In this document: positions 9,176 through 16,446 of the stretch, piece by piece
How the letters are laid out: each line of letters begins with the position of its first letter
Position numbering within the stretch: position 1 is the stretch's first letter
Source: Aliarcobacter butzleri
GTDB lineage: Bacteria > Campylobacterota > Campylobacteria > Campylobacterales > Arcobacteraceae
Direction of reading: 5' to 3'
DNA length: 16,446 bases
NCBI GenBank assembly: GCA_012522985.1
Contig: JAAYJJ010000003.1
Coordinates: 1 to 16,446, forward strand
Program-made: the position numbers and the translations under genes
Notes under the pieces: model-generated
Databases searched by the model: none
What the model saw: the letters and a program-made list of their open reading frames with translations, nothing else
Told to the model about the DNA's origin: nothing

Positions 9176-10055
9176 TATTCTAAAAACAGCTCTAATCCAA
9201 CAAAAATATCATGGCACTAAAGAAGCAACCATAGCTAAAAGTGTAGAGATGATAAAAGAGGCTTCCAATAAAGGTGCAAAACTAGTAGTACTACAAGAGA
9301 TACACCAAACAGAGTATTTTTGTAAAAGTGAAAACACTGATTTTTGCTCATATGCTGATAGTTTTGATAGTGATGTAGCGTTTTGGTCACAAGTAGCCAA
9401 AGAGCATAATGTGGTTTTGGTAACATCTTTATTTGAAGATAGAGCTGCTGGGCTATATCATAATACCGCGGTGGTTTTTGATGCTGATGGAACTATTGCT
9501 GGTAAATATAGAAAGATGCATATCCCTGATGATCCTGGCTTTTATGAAAAGTTTTATTTTACCCCTGGGGATATGGGATTTGAGCCAATAGATACTAGTA
9601 TAGGAAGACTTGGAGTGCTTATATGTTGGGATCAGTGGTACCCTGAAGCTGCAAGGCTTATGACTTTAAGAGGGGCACAAATACTTATTTATCCTACTGC
9701 AATAGGGTGGTTTGATGGTGATGATGAAGCAGAAAAACAAAGACAACTAGATTCATGGATTACTATCCAAAGATCTCATGCTATAGCAAATGGATTACCT
9801 GTTATATCAGTTAATCGTGTAGGTTTTGAAAAAGATTGTAGCGGTGTACTTGATGGAACTAGATTTTGGGGGAACTCTTTTGTTTGTGGACCTCAAGGGG
9901 AGTTTTTACTTCAGGCTAATAGTGAAGATGAAAAGGTATATATAGTTGATATAGATAAACAAAGAACAACAGATGTTAGAAGAATATGGCCGTTTTTAAG
10001 AGATAGAAGAATAGAAGAGTATCACGGGCTTACAAAAAGATATCTTATTGACTAA
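9159..10055 (+). CDS. aguB: N-carbamoylputrescine amidase (nitrilase superfamily)
   Basis: AguB hydrolyses N-carbamoylputrescine to putrescine, CO2 and ammonia, the step after agmatine deiminase. The 298-residue protein has the nitrilase-fold catalytic residues: E47 in VLQEIHQTEYF, K119 in YRKMHIPDDPGFYEKFYF, and nucleophile C156 in LGVLICWDQWYPEAARL. The segments YPTAIGW (178-184), WITIQRSHAIANGLPVISVN (200-219) and FWGNSFV (236-242) match the plant and bacterial carbamoylputrescine amidases closely. The ATG at 9159 lies inside the end of aguA, with AAAGGAG about 10 bases upstream, so the two pathway enzymes are co-translated. Arginine decarboxylase, which would supply agmatine, is not in the window. 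A hairpin follows the stop. Confidence 0.94.
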   Translation: MKKENNILKTALIQQKYHGTKEATIAKSVEMIKEASNKGAKLVVLQEIHQTEYFCKSENTDFCSYADSFDSDVAFWSQVAKEHNVVLVTSLFEDRAAGLYHNTAVVFDADGTIAGKYRKMHIPDDPGFYEKFYFTPGDMGFEPIDTSIGRLGVLICWDQWYPEAARLMTLRGAQILIYPTAIGWFDGDDEAEKQRQLDSWITIQRSHAIANGLPVISVNRVGFEKDCSGVLDGTRFWGNSFVCGPQGEFLLQANSEDEKVYIVDIDKQRTTDVRRIWPFLRDRRIEEYHGLTKRYLID

Positions 10056-10070
10056 GTATAGATAGGTTTT

Positions 10071-10099
10071 ATAGGAAGTAAATTATTACTTCCTATTTT
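10071..10099 (+). terminator. Intrinsic terminator after aguB
   Basis: An 11-base perfect inverted repeat (arms 10071-10081 and 10086-10096, 4-base loop) is followed on the plus strand by a short T run, TTTT at 10096-10099. The minus-strand response-regulator gene ends right at its edge, so the same hairpin may also limit transcription from that side, although no T run exists in that direction. Confidence 0.7.
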
Positions 10100-10844
10100 A
10101 GGAGATTTTATATCCAATATTTGATAGAGTTGCTATTAGTGAAGATGAGGTTTTTTTACGAATATTTTTAGTAACAGTTCTTAGGGTGTCTATTTTTAAC
10201 TGTTTATTTCCTCTTTGTTTAAAGTGATCAAAAATATCTTCATATTCAACAATCTTACCTTTATTTAGTATAAGTAACTCTATTAAAGTAATCTCTTGAG
10301 CTGTAAGAGCTATCTCTTCATTATCTTTGTTGATAGTTTTTGTTTTATAAGAATAGATAAAACCATCAGCTAAAGATATATTTTCAGATTTAGAAGATAC
10401 TTTTTTAGTTTCAAAAGAGTTATTATTCGTTGGAGCATTTTTTGTTTTTTTGATACTCTCGCCTATACTATCTAGATATTCAAAAAAATGTACCTCTTTA
10501 AAGGGTTTTATAAAGTATTTATTAACATTACAATCAATAGCATCTAAAAGATAATCTGTTTTATCATAAGCTGATGTTACTATAATTGTTACATTTTTAT
10601 CAAAGGCCCTTACAAATCTAGCAAAATCAAGACCTGTATTTGTACCACTTGATAATCTTACATCAGTTATAATAATATCAAAACTACTATTTCCTATATC
10701 AAACTGTTTTGTTGCATCTTTATAGTTACTAACAAGAGTTACTTTTGCTTTGAGTCTTGTTAGTATATTTGTAAAGTTTTCAGCTATGATACTATCATCT
10801 TCTATATATAAAATATTTAAATCTTTGATATTTTCATATAACAT
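10098..10844 (-). CDS. OmpR/PhoB-type response regulator, no kinase adjacent
   Basis: A 248-residue two-domain regulator. The receiver (about 9-125) has the acidic pair D16/D17 in YIEDD, phospho-acceptor D61 in IIITDVRL, T90/S91 in IIVTSAYD and K113 in FIKPF. The loop after D61 carries a short SSGTNTG stretch in place of the usual MPxxDG. A polar linker (about 131-155) leads to a winged-helix DNA-binding domain: IALTAQEITLIELLI, then KIDTLRTVTKNIRKK as the recognition region and ATLSNIGYKI as the final hairpin. It probably binds promoters when phosphorylated. The start ATG follows AGAGG, and the gene begins 12 bases after the chemoreceptor stop, so the two form one transcript. No histidine kinase gene is present in this cluster, so its phospho-donor is unknown. 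Confidence 0.9.
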   Translation of the reverse strand: MLYENIKDLNILYIEDDSIIAENFTNILTRLKAKVTLVSNYKDATKQFDIGNSSFDIIITDVRLSSGTNTGLDFARFVRAFDKNVTIIVTSAYDKTDYLLDAIDCNVNKYFIKPFKEVHFFEYLDSIGESIKKTKNAPTNNNSFETKKVSSKSENISLADGFIYSYKTKTINKDNEEIALTAQEITLIELLILNKGKIVEYEDIFDHFKQRGNKQLKIDTLRTVTKNIRKKTSSSLIATLSNIGYKIS

Positions 10845-10856
10845 AAAATAGGTCCT

Positions 10857-13106
10857 CTATTGATTTATAGAACATGATTGCGTCTTAAGTTTATTAAGAA
10901 GTTCAAAGATTGATACCAAAGACTCTTCTATAGCTTTTGCTCTATTTTGAAGCTCACTATTTGGTTTTTTATTTGCATTAGCTACAATAAACTCTTGTAA
11001 ATTTTCTATATAAACTTTGTTTTTATTTTTGATTTGAGTAGCTACTTCTTGAGATATCCCAAAATTATCTACTATTTTATCAACAAATAGATCTACATTG
11101 TGTGAATGCTCTACTTTATATGATTTGTAACTACCTAAGTTTGTAAAAACTTCATCTTTTAAAGCTAAAAGATCAACTTTGATTTTTGCTGTATCATAAA
11201 CTAAATCTATATCACATACACTATCCATAGCATCACTTATAAAACTAGCTCTTGAAGCAGTATTTACCAAGCTATCAGATAAAACTGCTATTTGACTTGA
11301 CATATTTGATATATCAGTTGCTACACTTGCATTTTGTTGTGTTGCACTATCTAGGCTATTAACTGCATCACTTATTTGTCTCATAGCTAGTTCTTGCTCT
11401 TTTGTTGAGTCTGTTACATTGTTTATAATATTGATAGTTGAGTCTATTTTACTATTTAGGTTATTATATCCTGTTATCATATTTTCTGATATAGATTTAC
11501 CTTCATTTGCTTTTTTACTAGCATTTTCTACTAAATCTTTGATCTCTTTTGCAGCTTCTGCACTTCTTGCTGCTAGATTTCGTACCTCTCCAGCAACTAC
11601 TGCAAAGCCTTTACCTGCTTCACCTGCTGTTGCTGCTTCAACTGCGGCATTAAGAGAAAGAATATTGGTTTGAAATGCTATTTGATCTATAACTTCTATA
11701 GCTTCGTTGATGGCTACTACTTGTTTGTTTATTTCATCCATTGATGAAGTTGTAATATTTGCCAATTTTAGCCCTTCAGAAGCTGCTTCATTTACCTCTT
11801 TTGCCAACGATGCCATAGCTATAGTATTTTGTGCAGTATTTTTGATATTTGCTGTAATCTCTTCAATAGCTGCTGCTGTTTGCTCTAGTGAGGCTGCTTG
11901 AGAGTTTGATGATGTTGATAGGTTTGATGAGTTAATAGATAGATTATGAGTATTTTCATTTAAACTATTACCTGCATTTAATACCATAGCTAAAAGTTCA
12001 CTAGTATTATTTCCTACAAGCTTAATTGCATTTGTAACACTTCCTAAATCACCATATATACCATGATCATCAAGTTTGTAATCAAATTTTGATTCACTAT
12101 ATTGTTTAAGTGCATAGTTTATTTTATTGAGTGTTGTATATGTATCTTTAATCATAATATTTAGTTTTGTTTTAAGCTCTTCTACATATGGATTGGATGC
12201 AGTTGATTTAACATCATATACAAAAAATCCATTTGCACATTTTTGTAATACATCACTAGCCTCTTCTATAACAATCTTATCTTGAGCAAGTCCTGCTTGG
12301 ACTTTGTCCATATATTGGTTAAATAGTGTAGTTACTTCACCGATTTCATCATTTGATGTAATAGGTAGTTTAATATCACTACTACTTGAAGAGATTAGGT
12401 TGTTAAATCCATTTTTGAGATTATCTATTGGTTTAGTTGCTCTTGTAATAGCTAAAAATACTAGTCCTATAGTAACCCAACCCAAAATAGTAGAAGTTAT
12501 AAATATACTAAGAGCTACTTGATTTCTTTTGTCATCTGAGCCTTTTAGAGAAAATGTAAGATCCAAAACTCCTATAGTATCACCTTGGTTTTGGTTGGCA
12601 TGGCACATAAGACACTCATTATCTGCTATCAAAGGTTTTATCATTCTAAGTAGATGAGTATTATCTGAATACTCAATAACTTCTTCTTTTTGGCTTTTCA
12701 TAACTCTTAAGACATCTTTATCTTTTGTATATGTTTCACCTGTTTCATATAAATCTATAAGCTCTTGAGATTGAGCAACTATTAGGTTATATACACCAGG
12801 GATTGTAGAAGCATCAGCTCTAGCTTTGTGAATAATCTCTGGATCTCCAGTGTTCATAGCATTTCTTAAGCTTTGAAAAATTGCACTATTTAACATATGC
12901 AGGTTTTCTGAGGTACTTTCTATAGATGTTTGCTCAACTTTATGAATTGTCATAAAAATAACACTTAAACTACTAATACTGATAAGTATAAACATAGCAA
13001 AAACTATTTTATATGCTATCTTAGATGTTATAAATTTAGAAATACTACTAAACACTCGATATCCTTTATTGTTTTTTGAGGTTTTATTCATCCACTTTTT
13101 ATTCAT
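10857..13106 (-). CDS. Methyl-accepting chemotaxis protein with periplasmic c-type haem motif
   Basis: A 749-residue transmembrane chemoreceptor. Segments in order: cytoplasmic start; transmembrane helix at about 31-53; periplasmic sensor at 54-198 with a CxxCH haem c motif (CLMCH, C165-H169) followed by [13 protein letters not shown]; second transmembrane helix at about 199-221; HAMP at 221-275; a helical region at 276-400; and the MCP signalling domain, whose hairpin tip at about 475-515 contains [19 protein letters not shown] and [15 protein letters not shown]. About 120 residues follow the signalling coil; I recognise no domain in them. The haem motif at the membrane-proximal end of the sensor suggests sensing of redox state, NO, CO or oxygen; this is inference. 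The ATG at 13106 has GAGG five bases upstream; the internal ATG at codon 6 has none. The response-regulator gene follows 12 bases later. Confidence 0.93.
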   Translation of the reverse strand: MNKKWMNKTSKNNKGYRVFSSISKFITSKIAYKIVFAMFILISISSLSVIFMTIHKVEQTSIESTSENLHMLNSAIFQSLRNAMNTGDPEIIHKARADASTIPGVYNLIVAQSQELIDLYETGETYTKDKDVLRVMKSQKEEVIEYSDNTHLLRMIKPLIADNECLMCHANQNQGDTIGVLDLTFSLKGSDDKRNQVALSIFITSTILGWVTIGLVFLAITRATKPIDNLKNGFNNLISSSSSDIKLPITSNDEIGEVTTLFNQYMDKVQAGLAQDKIVIEEASDVLQKCANGFFVYDVKSTASNPYVEELKTKLNIMIKDTYTTLNKINYALKQYSESKFDYKLDDHGIYGDLGSVTNAIKLVGNNTSELLAMVLNAGNSLNENTHNLSINSSNLSTSSNSQAASLEQTAAAIEEITANIKNTAQNTIAMASLAKEVNEAASEGLKLANITTSSMDEINKQVVAINEAIEVIDQIAFQTNILSLNAAVEAATAGEAGKGFAVVAGEVRNLAARSAEAAKEIKDLVENASKKANEGKSISENMITGYNNLNSKIDSTINIINNVTDSTKEQELAMRQISDAVNSLDSATQQNASVATDISNMSSQIAVLSDSLVNTASRASFISDAMDSVCDIDLVYDTAKIKVDLLALKDEVFTNLGSYKSYKVEHSHNVDLFVDKIVDNFGISQEVATQIKNKNKVYIENLQEFIVANANKKPNSELQNRAKAIEESLVSIFELLNKLKTQSCSINQ

Positions 13107-13162
13107 AAATACCTCATTTATGTAAATAGTATTGTATTTATTATTGACTTAATCTGTTCTTA

Positions 13163-13168
13163 ATTATA
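13163..13168 (-). promoter_or_regulatory. Candidate -10 elements of the chemoreceptor promoter
   Basis: TATAAT occurs on the minus strand at 13168-13163 and again at 13194-13189. Both are perfect hexamers, and the second is preceded by TTTTG. Either could drive the chemoreceptor/response-regulator unit, with leaders of about 50 or 75 bases. The sequence alone does not decide between them. Confidence 0.4.
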
Positions 13169-13205
13169 ACTAATTTGAATAAAAAATAATTATACAAAAT
13201 ATCAC

Positions 13206-13219
13206 TTGATCTTAGTCAA
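13206..13219. promoter_or_regulatory. FNR/CRP-type palindrome between the chemoreceptor and serS
   Basis: TTGAT-CTTA-GTCAA matches the FNR consensus TTGAT-N4-ATCAA at 9 of 10 defined positions. Its centre, 13212.5, is about 41.5 bases upstream of the serS start point predicted from the -10 at 13243, the classical position for activation by this family. It lies only about 29 or 57 bases upstream of the two candidate chemoreceptor start points. Which Crp/Fnr family member would bind is unknown. Confidence 0.45.
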
Positions 13220-13242
13220 ACCATATTTTATCTAATTTTTGC

Positions 13243-13248
13243 TAATAT
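13243..13248 (+). promoter_or_regulatory. Probable extended -10 of the serS-moaA promoter
   Basis: TGC-TAATAT on the plus strand, 32 bases before the serS ATG: five of six matches to TATAAT plus a TGn extension. The predicted start point is near 13254. Another candidate, TTGACT at 13144 with TATAAC at 13165, has a spacer of only 15 bases and is less convincing. Confidence 0.5.
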
Positions 13249-13279
13249 ACAAAATCTAATAAGAAAATGGTGGAATAAA

Positions 13280-14527
13280 ATGATAGATATTAAACTGTTA
13301 CAAAAAGATTTTGATAGTGTAGCACACAAATTGGCAAAAAAGGGTGTTGATAGCCAAACTTTGGAACTTTTAAAAGAGTTTGCTCAAAGTACAAAAATAA
13401 AAAGAATCTCTTTAGAAGAGCTTCAAGCTGAACAAAACTCTCTTTCATCACAATTTGGTGTATATAAGCAACAAAACCTTGATATCAAAGAGTTAAAAGA
13501 AAAAATAGATAAAATCAAAAGTTTAAGACAAGAGCTTGAAAATGAGGTTAGAGTCTTAGAAGAAGAACTTGAAACTAAGCTATATGATATACCAAATCTT
13601 CCTTTAGATGAGGTTCCAGAAGGTAAAGATGAAAATGATAATATAGTTTTAGAAAAAATCCTAAGTCCAAAAGAGTTTAGTTTTACTCCAAAAGAGCATT
13701 TTGAACTAGGTGAGCTTAATAATTGGCTTGATTTTGAAAGAGGGGTAAAACTAGCAAAGAGTAGATTTACAGCTTTAAGTGGAGTGGCTGCTAAGCTGGA
13801 GAGAGCTTTGATTAACTATATGTTAGATTTTAACAGTGCTAGAGGATTTGTAGAGTGGAATTTACCAGTTTTAGCAAATAGTGCTTCACTTTTAGGAACT
13901 GGGCAACTTCCAAAGTTTGCTGATGATTTATTTAAAATAGAAGATGAAGATCTATATCTTATCCCAACATCAGAGGTTAGTCTTACCAATTTATATCGTG
14001 ATGAGATATTAAAAGCTGATGAACTTCCTTTGAAACTTACAGCATATACACCTTGTTTTAGAAAAGAAGCAGGAAGTGCAGGAAGAGATACAAGAGGTAT
14101 GATAAGACAACATCAGTTTGATAAAATTGAGTTAGTTGCTATAACAAAACCACAAGAGAGTGAAGATATTTTTAATCAAATGGTTACTTGTGCAAGTGAT
14201 TTGCTTACATCTTTGGGGTTAGCTCACCAAAAAGTGATGCTTTGTGGTGGAGATCTTGGATTTGGTGCAGCAAAAACTATAGATTTGGAAGTTTGGCTTC
14301 CAGGGCAAAACAGATATAGAGAGATAAGCTCTATATCAAATACTATGGATTTTCAAGCAAGAAGATCTAAAATAAGATATAAAAATGGTAAAAAAAATGA
14401 TTTGGTTCATACACTAAATGGATCTAGCTTAGCAGTTGGAAGAACTTTGATAGCTATTATGGAAAACTATCAAAATGAAGATGGAACTATAGATATACCA
14501 GAGGTTTTAAAACCATACCTTAAATAA
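13280..14527 (+). CDS. serS: Seryl-tRNA synthetase
   Basis: SerS charges tRNA-Ser with serine in the cytosol. The 415-residue protein starts with the long antiparallel coiled-coil arm that grips the tRNA (about 27-100, rich in K, E and L). The class II core follows: TGQLPKF (207-213, motif 1 region), the serine-binding TSE at 230-232, motif 2 with [21 protein letters not shown] (260-280), [18 protein letters not shown] (337-354) and motif 3 [10 protein letters not shown] (381-390). The ATG lies 5 bases after a GGTGGA ribosome site. moaA follows 46 bases downstream on the same strand with no terminator between them, so they are probably co-transcribed. Confidence 0.97.
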   Translation: MIDIKLLQKDFDSVAHKLAKKGVDSQTLELLKEFAQSTKIKRISLEELQAEQNSLSSQFGVYKQQNLDIKELKEKIDKIKSLRQELENEVRVLEEELETKLYDIPNLPLDEVPEGKDENDNIVLEKILSPKEFSFTPKEHFELGELNNWLDFERGVKLAKSRFTALSGVAAKLERALINYMLDFNSARGFVEWNLPVLANSASLLGTGQLPKFADDLFKIEDEDLYLIPTSEVSLTNLYRDEILKADELPLKLTAYTPCFRKEAGSAGRDTRGMIRQHQFDKIELVAITKPQESEDIFNQMVTCASDLLTSLGLAHQKVMLCGGDLGFGAAKTIDLEVWLPGQNRYREISSISNTMDFQARRSKIRYKNGKKNDLVHTLNGSSLAVGRTLIAIMENYQNEDGTIDIPEVLKPYLK

Positions 14528-14573
14528 AGAATATGAAATAAGACCTATGAAATGTGCTAAATAAAGGATAATT

Positions 14574-15539
14574 ATGCTGATAGATGGATATGGAAGAAAA
14601 GTAGATTATTTAAGAATCTCTGTAACTCAAAGATGTAATTTTAGATGTCAATATTGTATGCCTGAAAAGCCATTTTCATGGGTTCCAAGAGAGAATCTAC
14701 TCTCTTTTGAAGAGATGTTTAAGTTTGTTAAGGCTTCTATCGATTTGGGTATTAAAAAAGTTAGACTTACTGGTGGAGAGCCACTGCTTAGAGAGGATTT
14801 GGATAAATTTATCTCTATGATATATAACTATGCTCCACATATAGATCTAGCCCTTACTACCAATGGATATTTACTAAAAAGCGTAGCTTCTAGACTTAAA
14901 GAAGCTGGACTAAAAAGGATAAATATCTCTTTAGACTCTCTTAGAGCAGAAAGTGCAGCACGTATAGCTCAAAAAGATGTTTTAGCTCAAGTATTAGAGG
15001 GTATCCAAGAGGCTAAAAGAGTAGGGCTTCATATTAAAATCAATACTGTTCCTATGAAAGGAATCAATGATGATGAGTTAATTGAACTTTTGGAGTATTG
15101 TAATAAAGAGGGTTTTACTATAAGATTTATAGAGTATATGAGCAATACTCATGCAGCTTCAGCACTAAAGGGGCTTAAAAGCCATGAAATACAAGAGATT
15201 ATATCAAAAAAATATAACTTTACCAAAGTACCACGAGATACCTCTTCACCAGCTCAATACTACAAGCTTGATAATGGATATGAATTTGGTATTATAGAGC
15301 CTCATCTAGATGATTTTTGTGCTAGTTGTAACCGTATAAGACTTACAGCTGAGGGGTTTTTGATACCTTGTTTATATTTTGAAGATGCACTTAGTATTAA
15401 AGATCATGTAAAAAGCGGTGATATAGATCAAGCTGTTGAAGTTTTGAAAAAGGTATTAGAAAATAAACCAGAAAAAAACAAATGGGGAGTATCTGAAGAT
15501 AATGACTCATCTAGAGCATTTTATGAAACAGGTGGATGA
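14574..15539 (+). CDS. moaA: GTP 3',8-cyclase (molybdenum cofactor biosynthesis protein A)
   Basis: MoaA is the radical-SAM enzyme that, with MoaC, turns GTP into cyclic pyranopterin monophosphate, the first step of molybdenum cofactor synthesis. The 321-residue protein is complete. It has the N-terminal SAM cluster motif C21-x3-C25-x2-C28 in [45 protein letters not shown] and RFIEYM. A second 4Fe-4S site is formed by C249, C252 and C266 ([11 protein letters not shown] and IPCLYFED), and the protein ends in the double glycine needed for activity (TGG, 319-321). An AAAGGA site precedes the ATG. No other mo-genes are in the window, so moaA is split from the rest of its pathway. Its products would serve molybdo-enzymes such as nitrate reductase or formate dehydrogenase. 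Confidence 0.97.
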   Translation: MLIDGYGRKVDYLRISVTQRCNFRCQYCMPEKPFSWVPRENLLSFEEMFKFVKASIDLGIKKVRLTGGEPLLREDLDKFISMIYNYAPHIDLALTTNGYLLKSVASRLKEAGLKRINISLDSLRAESAARIAQKDVLAQVLEGIQEAKRVGLHIKINTVPMKGINDDELIELLEYCNKEGFTIRFIEYMSNTHAASALKGLKSHEIQEIISKKYNFTKVPRDTSSPAQYYKLDNGYEFGIIEPHLDDFCASCNRIRLTAEGFLIPCLYFEDALSIKDHVKSGDIDQAVEVLKKVLENKPEKNKWGVSEDNDSSRAFYETGG

Positions 15540-15552
15540 TAGTGTAGTTTAT

Positions 15553-15580
15553 ATTCTAAGGCTTAAAAAAGCCTTAGAAT
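15553..15580. terminator. Hairpin between convergent moaA and cytochrome c genes
   Basis: An 11-base perfect inverted repeat (arms 15553-15563 and 15570-15580, A-rich loop; one more T-A pair can close it) lies 14 bases after moaA and 10 bases after the cytochrome stop. It has no U run on either strand, so it may act as a bidirectional but inefficient terminator or as an RNA 3' end. Confidence 0.55.
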
Positions 15581-15590
15581 AGCAAGGAGA

Positions 15591-15950
15591 TTATCTTGCA
15601 GAGTTGTCGTTAAATGTTCTATTGATATATTTTGACATTTTTGCTGGATCAACAATATACCCCTCTTGCTCTAGGTTTTTGATGTTATGTTCCATTTGAG
15701 CATGATCTCCAGAACTATTACCAGTAATAGTTAGTTCACCTTGTAAGTCCATAATAGTAACATATAAATCACCTAAACTTTGATGATTTAGTGCTGGACC
15801 TTTTTTTGCTGGGTTACCTTCACCAGATAAACCGTGACATTCTGAACATTTTTTATTGTAGATTACCTCTTGATTTGTCTCTGTTGCGCTTGAAAAAGAG
15901 AACAAACCCCCTAGTAATAAACATGCAACCAATAAGTTAGAAATTTTCAT
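15591..15950 (-). CDS. Small secreted monohaem c-type cytochrome
   Basis: A 119-residue protein with a classical signal peptide (K2, hydrophobic 5-19, cleavage probably after A22 in FSSATE) and one haem c site, C35-S-E-C38-H39, early in the mature protein. This is the class I cytochrome layout, with GEGNPAKKGPAL behind the haem. M90 (GDHAQMEHNI) or M104 (DPAKMSKYI) could be the sixth ligand. It probably carries single electrons in the periplasm; the partner is not evident. The ATG follows AGGAGT by 5 bases. The upstream gene on the same strand is also a haem c protein, 79 bases away, so they may form one unit. The specific cytochrome type cannot be named from sequence alone. Confidence 0.88.
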   Translation of the reverse strand: MKISNLLVACLLLGGLFSFSSATETNQEVIYNKKCSECHGLSGEGNPAKKGPALNHQSLGDLYVTIMDLQGELTITGNSSGDHAQMEHNIKNLEQEGYIVDPAKMSKYINRTFNDNSAR

Positions 15951-16029
15951 AATTACTCCTTAGTTTAATTTTACTTATGATTCATCATAGCCATAATAAC
16001 TAATATTTGCTTAAATAAAATTTAAAATC

Positions 16030-16446
16030 TTATTTGTGTTTAATAGTTATGACTACAGCACCCCTAACTTCCCCACTACTAAAACCATATGCTTTATCAT
16101 TTGGATACTTTTCTTTAAACAAGCTATGAACTTCTTTATTGATATTTGCCTCTACACCATGGCAAAGTTTACAGTTTTTATTTGACATAGTTGCAGGAAA
16201 ATAGACTTTATAATCACCTTTATCTGTTACTTGAACTATCTGATCTGGTAAGTATGCACTTGAAGACTCTATTAAGGCAAAAGCTTCTAAAATCTTTTTC
16301 TCATCATCTTGTGGATAGGAGTTTGGGTTTCTATTGCCCAAACTCACTCTTTTTATTGATACATTATCTCCTAAAGATTCGTCTAGTTTTTTAGTATTGT
16401 TATAAGAATCATTTACACAAAAAACAGCCGCATCATATAAACCACT
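16030..16446 (-). CDS. Tll0287/DUF3365-type haem c protein, C-terminal part (cut by window edge)
   Basis: The frame is open from the right edge, so 138 C-terminal residues are visible and the start is outside the window. A GTG at 16347 could be mistaken for a start, but conserved-looking sequence continues upstream of it (NVSIKRVSLGNRNPNSYPQD). The segment pattern RNPN...DDEKKILEAF, then a short strand region, the haem motif CKLCHG (C92, C95 and H96 of the visible part), a YPNDKAYGFSSGEVRG stretch and a final VVITIKHK strand is that of the Tll0287-like (DUF3365) domain, a PAS-like haem c fold found alone or as a sensor input. It should sit in the periplasm. It may work with the small cytochrome downstream. 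Redox sensing is possible but not shown. Confidence 0.8.
   Translation of the reverse strand, partial: SGLYDAAVFCVNDSYNNTKKLDESLGDNVSIKRVSLGNRNPNSYPQDDEKKILEAFALIESSSAYLPDQIVQVTDKGDYKVYFPATMSNKNCKLCHGVEANINKEVHSLFKEKYPNDKAYGFSSGEVRGAVVITIKHK

Noticed and set aside
13144..13170. TTGACT...TATAAC as a second plus-strand promoter for serS
   Set aside because: The spacer is only 15 bases and the pair is about 110 bases from serS. The extended -10 at 13243 is closer and better.
15993..15998. TATTAT on the minus strand as a promoter for the small cytochrome
   Set aside because: The hexamer is a partial match in very AT-rich DNA with no extension. Read-through from the upstream haem gene is equally likely, so it is not listed as a feature.
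16030..16347. A 105-residue gene starting at GTG 16347
   Set aside because: The frame stays open to the window edge and the upstream residues continue the same domain, so GTG 16347 is an internal valine codon.
1..16446. Mobile element, CRISPR array, toxin-antitoxin or defence island
   Set aside because: No transposase, integrase, repeated spacers, terminal inverted repeats or composition break was seen. All genes fit ordinary metabolism, translation, signalling or respiration.

Overview
The window looks like a chromosomal segment of a low-GC member of the Campylobacterota (Epsilonproteobacteria). The base composition is AT-rich throughout. The leftward block pheS-pheT-aroA-ispH-rpsA-serA has the order I recall from Campylobacter jejuni, including the divergent HIT gene beside pheS. 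Abundant c-type haem motifs and a chemoreceptor of the long helical type fit a free-living Sulfurimonas- or Arcobacter-like genus, but the sequence does not settle the genus.

Layout. (1) Bases 1-7744, minus strand: a housekeeping operon read right to left. It encodes both phenylalanyl-tRNA synthetase subunits, EPSP synthase (AroA), IspH, ribosomal protein S1 and the start of SerA, which is cut by the window edge. pheS/pheT overlap by 4 bases, pheT/aroA by 1 base, and aroA/ispH are 1 base apart, so translation is probably coupled. A 127-base gap before rpsA carries a good extended -10 and probably lets S1 and SerA be expressed separately. (2) Bases 7867-10055, plus strand: a HIT-family hydrolase overlaps agmatine deiminase, which overlaps N-carbamoylputrescine amidase. 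The last two convert agmatine to putrescine. A hairpin closes the unit. (3) Bases 10098-13106, minus strand: a chemoreceptor with a periplasmic CxxCH haem motif, followed 12 bases later by an OmpR-type response regulator with no histidine kinase. (4) Bases 13280-15538, plus strand: serS followed by moaA (molybdenum cofactor). A near-perfect FNR/CRP-type box lies in the divergent promoter region and sits at about -41.5 from the predicted serS start point. (5) Bases 15591-16446, minus strand: a small secreted monohaem cytochrome c downstream of a truncated Tll0287/DUF3365-type haem protein. This second haem protein continues beyond the right edge.

All genes appear intact except the two cut by the edges. 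I see no tRNA, rRNA, insertion sequence, CRISPR array, prophage or foreign-looking island. The most interesting features are regulatory and sensory: the haem chemoreceptor with an orphan regulator, two haem c sensor-like proteins close together, and the FNR-like box in front of serS-moaA. Nothing here is convincingly a new system; these are leads, and they are scored modestly.
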